From NCBI RefSeq assembly GCF_003051105.1, contig NZ_QAOO01000005.1:62001-126000 (forward strand): 64,000 nt of DNA, given 5' to 3'. The translations under genes were made by a program, and so were the position numbers. The notes under the pieces are model-generated. The model did no database searches, was not told the DNA's origin, and worked only from the letters and a program-made list of their open reading frames with translations. The DNA is from Nitrosomonas nitrosa. Lineage in GTDB: Bacteria > Pseudomonadota > Gammaproteobacteria > Burkholderiales > Nitrosomonadaceae. The stretch's first letter is position 1. Each line of letters opens with the position of its first letter. This document shows, piece after piece, positions 58,332 through 64,000 of this stretch.

Positions 58332-59716
58332 GCAATACTACGGTCGCAAACTGGCTGAGTGTTTGCCGTATTTATGCGCATCCTCGCGTAGTTGGCATGC
58401 TGGCATTGGGTTTTTCGGCTGGATTGCCGCTATTGCTCATATTGGGGACGCTTTCGTTCTGGTTAAGAGAAGCTGGGATCGATCGCGCGACCATAGGGCA
58501 CTTAAGTTGGATTGGTTTAGCCTACGGTTTTAAATGGATGTGGTCACCGTTGGTTGACCGCTTGCCATTGCCGCTACTGACGAGATGGCTTGGACGGCGC
58601 CGAGCATGGCTGTTACTTTCGCAAATTACGATAACGATTGCGTTGATCGGCATGGCGAATACCGATCCACTCTTGAATTTGTCTCACATGGTGTTTTTTG
58701 CGCTGGCAGTCGCGTTTGCCTCGGCTACTCAAGATATCGCACTGGATGCCTATCGTATTGAAGCGGTCGAATTGAGATTGCAAGGCGCTATGGCAGCAAC
58801 TTATCAAGCTGGTTATCGCTTGGCAATGATATTGGCATCTGCTGGCGTGCTATGGATCGCCGCGTCATTGGATGCTTCTCCCTCTGAATACGATTATCAG
58901 TCATGGCGCATGGCCTATTTGGTGATGGCTGCTTCCATGGCCGTGGGAATAGCGACAACGCTGATCATTCGCGAACCCGATGTTTCCATCAATCACCTTG
59001 CTCTAGAGAATGAAAAACAAGTCGGTCGTGTCATTGCGGGCTGGAACTTAAATATTCACGTGATACGGCTGTTGACTTGGCTATATGGGGCTATGGTTGC
59101 ACCATTTCAGAATTTTATCGTACGGCACGGCTACCATGCCATCTTGATCTTGACGCTGATCGCTGTTTATCGTATCTCAGATGTCGTGATGGGCGTGATG
59201 AGCAATCCTTTCTATGTTGACATGGGGTATACCAAAGATGAAGTGGCGACCGTTTCCAAAGTGTATGGCGTCATTATGACCATCATGGGTGCGGCAATAG
59301 GAGGGGTACTGATCGCACGGCTCGGCGTGTTCAAGATATTATTCCTGGGTGCGGTGTTATCGGCTGCAACCAATTTATTATTTGTTTGGCTCTCAATGAG
59401 AGGGCACGATGTCGTAGGGCTGATATTCACTATTTCTGCAGATAATCTTTCGGCAGGTATTGCATCGGCCGCTTTTATTACCTATCTTTCGGGATTGACC
59501 AATTCGGCTTATTCTGCAACGCAATACGCGCTATTCAGTTCAATCATGCTGCTGTTGCCTAAATTCATCGCTGGTTTCAGTGGACAATTTGTAGATGCCT
59601 ACGGGTACGCATTATTTTTCAGTGGCACTGCGCTACTGGGTGTACCCGTGCTTGTTTTAGTATGGCTGGTTGGCCGAATCGAATTTAAAGCACCCCCACC
59701 CGCGGATCATTCTTAG
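58328..59716 (+). CDS. ampG: AmpG-like muropeptide MFS permease
   Basis: The 462-residue major-facilitator protein has about 12-14 helices. LALGFSAGLPLLLILGTLSFWLREAGI, GLAYGFKWMWSPLVDRLPLP and FASATQDIALDAYRIE are the AmpG signatures. AmpG imports anhydromuropeptides released by lytic transglycosylases such as the MltB encoded at 42816 for recycling. It is translationally coupled to xthA (4-bp overlap), an accidental-looking partner. It converges on metW with a 16-bp gap. Confidence 0.92.
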   Translation: MSNTTVANWLSVCRIYAHPRVVGMLALGFSAGLPLLLILGTLSFWLREAGIDRATIGHLSWIGLAYGFKWMWSPLVDRLPLPLLTRWLGRRRAWLLLSQITITIALIGMANTDPLLNLSHMVFFALAVAFASATQDIALDAYRIEAVELRLQGAMAATYQAGYRLAMILASAGVLWIAASLDASPSEYDYQSWRMAYLVMAASMAVGIATTLIIREPDVSINHLALENEKQVGRVIAGWNLNIHVIRLLTWLYGAMVAPFQNFIVRHGYHAILILTLIAVYRISDVVMGVMSNPFYVDMGYTKDEVATVSKVYGVIMTIMGAAIGGVLIARLGVFKILFLGAVLSAATNLLFVWLSMRGHDVVGLIFTISADNLSAGIASAAFITYLSGLTNSAYSATQYALFSSIMLLLPKFIAGFSGQFVDAYGYALFFSGTALLGVPVLVLVWLVGRIEFKAPPPADHS

Positions 59717-59732
59717 CGCCATTCTGACATGT

Positions 59733-60344
59733 TTATTTTCCACAAGTAAAACGGTAAAACGCCAGCATGCCAAATAAGTTAGGTGCAATAGTAATATGCT
59801 GACTTCCATTCATCACACGGCGTTCAATGATGTGGATACCATGCCGATGGCAAAGCTGCTCGAAATCATTCAAAGTACAGAGGTGGATATTAGGCGTATC
59901 AAACCACTCATAAGGCAGCGTTTGAGATACGGGCATATGGCCGAATAAGACTTGTAGCCTATTTTTCCAATGACCAAAATTAGGAAAAGTGACGATTCCT
60001 TCTTTACCAACGCGAAGTATTTCCTTGATGATGTCTTCTGTATGCCTCATTGCTTGCAGCGTTTGAGACAAGATGACGTAATCAAAAGAATTCGATTCAA
60101 AACCCGATAGGCCAGATTCAAGATCACTTTGAATGACATTCACGCCATTATTGAGACATGCCAATATATTGGCATCATCGATTTCAACGCCATATCCATG
60201 CACGCCCAGCGTGTCTTGCAAATACCCAAGCAGTGTCCCGTCACCACAACCCAGGTCGAGCACTTTCGACCCTGGTTGGATCCAAGAAGCGATAATTGCG
60301 AAATCAGGTCTTAACAAAGTAAGAGAGGAGGGTTGTTTAGCCAT
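59733..60344 (-). CDS. metW: Methionine biosynthesis protein MetW
   Basis: The 203-residue SAM-methyltransferase-like protein begins near LRPDFAIIASWIQPGSKVLDLGCGDGTLL and has VILSQTLQAM and RVGKEGIVTFPNFGHW, the MetW signatures. It accompanies MetX in the first step of methionine synthesis, where some bacterial MetX enzymes need MetW for activity. It begins 17 bp after metX ends, so the two are co-transcribed. Confidence 0.96.
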   Translation of the reverse strand: MAKQPSSLTLLRPDFAIIASWIQPGSKVLDLGCGDGTLLGYLQDTLGVHGYGVEIDDANILACLNNGVNVIQSDLESGLSGFESNSFDYVILSQTLQAMRHTEDIIKEILRVGKEGIVTFPNFGHWKNRLQVLFGHMPVSQTLPYEWFDTPNIHLCTLNDFEQLCHRHGIHIIERRVMNGSQHITIAPNLFGMLAFYRFTCGK

Positions 60345-60361
60345 TAAAACACCGTTGAATG

Positions 60362-61489
60362 TTATGTCTCAATCTTATTCATGTAAGCTCTCACCAGTTG
60401 GTGATAGTGCTCATCCTTCATGAGAAAGGAATCGTGGCCGTGCCTGGAAGGAATTTCCGCATAGCTAACATTGAGTTTGTTGTCCAATAAGGCTTTGACG
60501 ATGCTGCGTGAACGTTCTGGAGAAAAGCGCCAATCCGAGCTGAATGACAGCACTAAAAAATTCGCTTTGGCACGATGGAAAGCAGCACTCAGGTCATCAT
60601 CGTAATCACGTGCGGGATCGAAATAATCCAGCGCCTTCGTCATGAGCAGATAGCTATTGGCATCAAACTGATCCGCGAACTTATCCCCCTGATAGCGCAG
60701 ATAGGATTCGATCTGAAACTCAATATCGAAATTGAAGCTTAACGAGCCTGATCGTAGTTCACGGCCAAATTTTTCTGCCATGGAGTCATTGGACAAATAG
60801 GTAATATGACCCAGCATCCGAGCAAGGCGCAAGCCCCTGCGCGGGATGGTGCCATGCGAATAGAAATCGCCTCCGTGAAAATCCGGATCGGTAATGATCG
60901 CCTGGCGCGCTACGTCATTGAACGCGATATTTTGTGCGGTTAATTTTGCTGCAGCCGCGATTACGATTGCATGCCTGACCTTTTCAGGCGCATCGAGTGC
61001 AAGCTGCATGGCTGACATACCGCCAAGGCTTCCCCCCACGACGGCGGCAAATTCATCAATGCCAAATTTATCCGCCAGCCTGACATACGTTTGCGCCCAG
61101 TCAATCGTCGTCACTACTGGAAAATCAGCACCATAGTGCTTACCTGTTTTTTTATTGATACTTGCAGGACCGGTAGAGCCATGACAACCACCAATATTGT
61201 TGACGCCAATTACAAAAAATTTGCGTGTGTCAATTGGTTTGCCCGGTCCAATCATGTTGTTCCACCAACCTACGTTTTTGGGGTTGTCGGCATAAACGCC
61301 AGCGACATGGTGATTGCCGGAAAGCGCATGGCAAATCAAGACCGCATTGGATTTTGCTGCATTCAATTCACCATAGGTTTCATAAACCTGTTCATAGCTA
61401 TCTAATATTGCGCCACTTTCCAAACTGAGTGGCGTATCAAAATAAAACCTTTGGGGCGTAACGATGCCAATAGATTCTGAATCATGCAT
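60362..61489 (-). CDS. metX: Homoserine O-acyltransferase
   Basis: The 375-residue alpha/beta-hydrolase transfers an acyl group to homoserine. The nucleophile Ser lies in [10 protein letters not shown], with a later Asp (SSDWRFSPE) and the final His in [25 protein letters not shown]-type sequence ([13 protein letters not shown]) and [11 protein letters not shown] are conserved. Whether acetyl- or succinyl-CoA is the donor cannot be read directly; MetX enzymes paired with MetW are often succinyltransferases in Proteobacteria. The ATG at 61489 starts the metXW operon. Confidence 0.95.
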   Translation of the reverse strand: MHDSESIGIVTPQRFYFDTPLSLESGAILDSYEQVYETYGELNAAKSNAVLICHALSGNHHVAGVYADNPKNVGWWNNMIGPGKPIDTRKFFVIGVNNIGGCHGSTGPASINKKTGKHYGADFPVVTTIDWAQTYVRLADKFGIDEFAAVVGGSLGGMSAMQLALDAPEKVRHAIVIAAAAKLTAQNIAFNDVARQAIITDPDFHGGDFYSHGTIPRRGLRLARMLGHITYLSNDSMAEKFGRELRSGSLSFNFDIEFQIESYLRYQGDKFADQFDANSYLLMTKALDYFDPARDYDDDLSAAFHRAKANFLVLSFSSDWRFSPERSRSIVKALLDNKLNVSYAEIPSRHGHDSFLMKDEHYHQLVRAYMNKIET

Positions 61490-62276
61490 GAATATATCTA
61501 AAAATCTAGGAAATTATTTTTATAAGGAAGATGACCGAACGCTTATTGCCGAGAAGCATTATATCGCCAAAAACAGGGAGGAGGCCTGTACCTACTCAAA
61601 ACCTGATTATTTGGCAGCGCACTAAAAGTCAATTGTTGCAAATTTTGAACTAACCCATTGATTTAGCATCGATTGGCCAGCGCCGATTGATGGAATGATA
61701 AAGAATTTCTGCCGCTCTCATGGGAAATACTAGCATAGAATAAACAAATTGGCTGTGCAGGTTACAGTTGATCCAAACTCCCCTATTCGTGTGCAAACTC
61801 AGCCGATAAAGATGATACTAGACTGTCTGAGACGGATCTACTGCGGACGAGCCTGCCAGGTCGGATTTCCCGATCCTTATCGTTAAATAGAACGACTATT
61901 CGCCGCAAATGATCAAAAAATCCAGCTCAACCAGACTCACCCTCGCTACGATCGCTATTCTCGGACAATCTCCTAGTCATGAGTACATCGTATCGTTCTT
62001 GAGTTATTAACCCGGATCGAATTTATGCCCGATTGACAAAGAAATGCGCTTGTAATGAAAAGGAAAAGGCCGAGATGGTTTAGAGCGCATGACTTTCAAT
62101 CTTATTCGCTATTATCTTGCAGTTCGTGTCAGAGAGTCATGTTTTAATCCGAAACCGTTGTAACAGCAGTGGGTAACTTTTTATTTTGCATTATCCTGTG
62201 GCATTCTCTGTAATGCTGTGCAGTTTTTCGATATATCGATAATTTTTGTTTCTATAGTGTAAGGATGTTTGACACC
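61490..62276. other. 787-bp gene-free region upstream of putA and metX
   Basis: No frame here has both a ribosome site and a recognisable product. 61800-62010 is richer in GC than its surroundings and contains an AATAG/CTATT inverted repeat and, on the minus strand, an interrupted frame (with SGLITQERYDVLMTRRLSE and, past a stop, AGFFDHLRRIVVLFND). This looks like a decayed gene or a dispersed repeat rather than an active one. The region must also contain the divergent metX and putA promoters. Confidence 0.45.
62228..62239. promoter_or_regulatory. 12-bp palindrome before putA
   Basis: TCGATATATCGA is a perfect palindrome, 37 bp before the putA ATG. A TATAGT -10-like sequence follows shortly after. 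It may bind a repressor; PutA itself represses put genes only in forms with a ribbon-helix-helix domain, which this protein lacks at its start. Confidence 0.35.
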
Positions 62277-64000
62277 ATGCCACACGATATGCCTTTTCCT
62301 TCTTTATTTCATGCCAGAACAGCAATTAATCAAGCCTATCTTTGCGATGAAGCTGCACATCTCGACAGTTTGCTTGCTTCCATCCGATTCGCTGGGCATG
62401 AACAAGCGCAAATAGAAGCGTTAGCGAGACATTTGGTAACCAAGGTTCGTGACCAGGAAGGGGCGCGGGCTGGAATGAATGCGTTGCTTCATGAATATGA
62501 TTTGAGTACTCAAGAAGGTGTACTGCTCATGTGTTTGGCTGAAGCGTTATTGCGTATACCCGATAATGTTACTGCAGACCGCCTGATTCAGGATAAGCTG
62601 GCAAGCGCAGAGTGGAGTCGCCATCTTGGACATAGTGCTTCATGGTGGGTCAATGCTTCAACCTGGGGGTTATTGCTGACTGGTAAATTTGTCAAATTGG
62701 AAGCTTCTACCTCACTTTTTAATCGTTTGATCAGCAGGAGCGGGGAGCCAGTGATCCGCATGGCGATTAAACAAGCAATGCGTTTGATCGGACATCAGTT
62801 TGTTATGGGCAGTACCCTTGAGGAAGCTTTGAGGCGCAGCAAGGAGAGTGAGAATAGGCGCTACCGTTATTCTTTCGATATGCTTGGTGAAGCGGCACTG
62901 ACCGCTGCTGACGCTGTGCGCTATTGGGAAGCCTATCATGAGGCCATCACAACCCTCGGCCAGCAAGATTATCAGAGCAAATTACAAGATCGTTCCGGTA
63001 TTTCTGTAAAACTTTCTGCACTTCATCCTCGTTATGAATACACTAAGCGGCAACAGGTAATGGATGTGCTATTACCCCGCTTGCTGGCTTTGGTGCTTGC
63101 TGCCAAAGCGGCCCATATCAGCATCACTATTGACGCGGAGGAAACTGATAGACTCGATCTCGCGCTTGATTTATTTGAAGCTGTATACCGTGATGATCGG
63201 TTGAATGGGTGGAATGGATTGGGTATGGCAGTACAAGCTTACCAAAAACGGGCAATTCATGTGATCGATTGGTTGGCGCAGCTGGCGCGTGAATATACAC
63301 GTTCGATTCCCGTTCGCCTCGTGAAAGGCGCCTACTGGGATGGTGAAATCAAACTAGCGCAAGAACGAGGCTTGGAAGGTTATCCAGTTTTTACCCGAAA
63401 AGCAGCGACAGATATTTCCTATCTTGCTTGCGCTCGACGCCTTTTTGATCATGATAATCTTTTGTACCCGCAATTTGCTACTCACAATGCCCGTACTGTA
63501 GCTTCTCTCATTGTTATGGCAGAGGGGCGCTCAATCGAGTTTCAACGTTTGCATGGCATGGGAGAAGCCCTCTATACGACCGTACTCAATGAAAGGCCGC
63601 AGTTATCTTGCCGTGTCTATGCGCCGGTTGGGGATTATCAAGAATTACTTCCTTATCTTGTACGCCGCTTGCTGGAAAATGGCGCTAATAGTTCCTTTGT
63701 CAACCAGATCGCCAATGATCAGGTTACTGTAGATGACATGATTGCAGATCCAGTAGCCGTACTTGAGCACCAGACGCACGCTATACCTCTGCCGCGTCAT
63801 CTTTATGGAGATGAGCGACTCAATTCGAGTGGTATCAATCTTGCTGACAGAGAAATACAAAACCGCTTGATACACGCTCTGGGACAGGCGTGTCAGCAGT
63901 CGTGGCAAGCGGCGCCAATCGTCAATGGGGATATTCTTACCGGTAAGCAACAAACTAGATTGAATCCTGCCAACCATCGCGATGCAATCGGAGAAGTACT
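62277..64000 (+). CDS. putA: Bifunctional proline utilisation protein PutA, C-terminus cut
   Basis: 574 codons are visible before the right edge. The N-terminal part has the PutA helical arm (about 20-180) and the proline dehydrogenase barrel with RDRSGISVKLSALHPRYE-like sequence (LQDRSGISVKLSALHPRY), TIDAEETDRLD, MAVQAYQKRA and VRLVKGAYWDGEI, and ends entering the P5C dehydrogenase half (HLYGDERLNSSG). The full protein oxidises proline to glutamate at the membrane. No ribbon-helix-helix DNA-binding domain precedes the arm, so it is probably not a self-repressor. AAGGA lies 12 nt before the ATG. Confidence 0.93.
   Translation, partial: MPHDMPFPSLFHARTAINQAYLCDEAAHLDSLLASIRFAGHEQAQIEALARHLVTKVRDQEGARAGMNALLHEYDLSTQEGVLLMCLAEALLRIPDNVTADRLIQDKLASAEWSRHLGHSASWWVNASTWGLLLTGKFVKLEASTSLFNRLISRSGEPVIRMAIKQAMRLIGHQFVMGSTLEEALRRSKESENRRYRYSFDMLGEAALTAADAVRYWEAYHEAITTLGQQDYQSKLQDRSGISVKLSALHPRYEYTKRQQVMDVLLPRLLALVLAAKAAHISITIDAEETDRLDLALDLFEAVYRDDRLNGWNGLGMAVQAYQKRAIHVIDWLAQLAREYTRSIPVRLVKGAYWDGEIKLAQERGLEGYPVFTRKAATDISYLACARRLFDHDNLLYPQFATHNARTVASLIVMAEGRSIEFQRLHGMGEALYTTVLNERPQLSCRVYAPVGDYQELLPYLVRRLLENGANSSFVNQIANDQVTVDDMIADPVAVLEHQTHAIPLPRHLYGDERLNSSGINLADREIQNRLIHALGQACQQSWQAAPIVNGDILTGKQQTRLNPANHRDAIGEV

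Overview
The window reads as a chromosomal stretch of a betaproteobacterium, most likely a Nitrosomonas-like member of the Nitrosomonadales. This is inferred from moderate GC, dense housekeeping genes and gene orders familiar from that group: aroA-cmk-rpsA-ihfB-lapA-pyrF, dprA-smg-topB, def-fmt-rsmB-DUF4390-ntrY/ntrX-like, tkt-gap-pgk-pyk-fba and thiS-thiG-trmB. No amo, hao or rubisco gene lies in the window, so an ammonia-oxidising autotroph is a hypothesis, not an observation. There is no rRNA, CRISPR array, prophage or complete insertion sequence. One tRNA (Gly, CCC) is present.

Layout. 1-2455: a TraB-family protein (cut by the left edge) and serine deaminase SdaA. 2669-5647: a signalling protein with degenerate receiver, GGDEF and EAL domains, directly upstream of the flagellar master regulators flhD and flhC. 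5874-11167, minus strand: pyrF, lapA, ihfB, rpsA, cmk and aroA, with a 144-bp miniature inverted-repeat element between lapA and ihfB. 11394-17393: a small membrane protein, a diverged second copy of that element, topB, smg, dprA and a LysM protein. 17526-24436, plus strand: peptide deformylase, Met-tRNA formyltransferase, RsmB, a DUF4390 protein and an NtrY/NtrX-like two-component pair whose regulator has a broken ATPase domain. 24590-31766: tkt, gap, pgk, pyk and fba, the sugar-phosphate enzymes shared by the Calvin cycle and glycolysis. 31875-39457, minus strand: CYTH-CHAD phosphatase, ppk1, YggX, a GIDE-like/EF-hand membrane protein, LemA, trmB, thiG and thiS. 39521-42752: tRNA-Gly, then a retropepsin-like protease, an inactive-transglutaminase 7TM protein and an ATP-grasp ligase. 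42816-47479: mltB, trxA, rho, rpmE and yicC.

47703-56475, minus strand, is the most distinctive locus. A guanidine-I (ykkC) riboswitch precedes a possible 65-aa leader protein, an APC-type permease, two DUF1989 proteins (carboxyguanidine deiminase subunits), a biotin enzyme usually labelled urea carboxylase but here best read as guanidine carboxylase, and allophanate hydrolase. Together they would import guanidine, carboxylate it with ATP and bicarbonate, deiminate the product to allophanate and hydrolyse that to ammonia and CO2. In an ammonia oxidiser the released ammonia could serve as energy source as well as nitrogen source. Just upstream lies a strong plus-strand terminator with no gene in front of it, which may mark a small RNA.

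56899-64000: pyrE and xthA (divergent, start codons 17 bp apart), an AmpG-like permease, metW, metX, a 787-bp stretch without a recognised gene, and the N-terminal part of putA, cut by the right edge.
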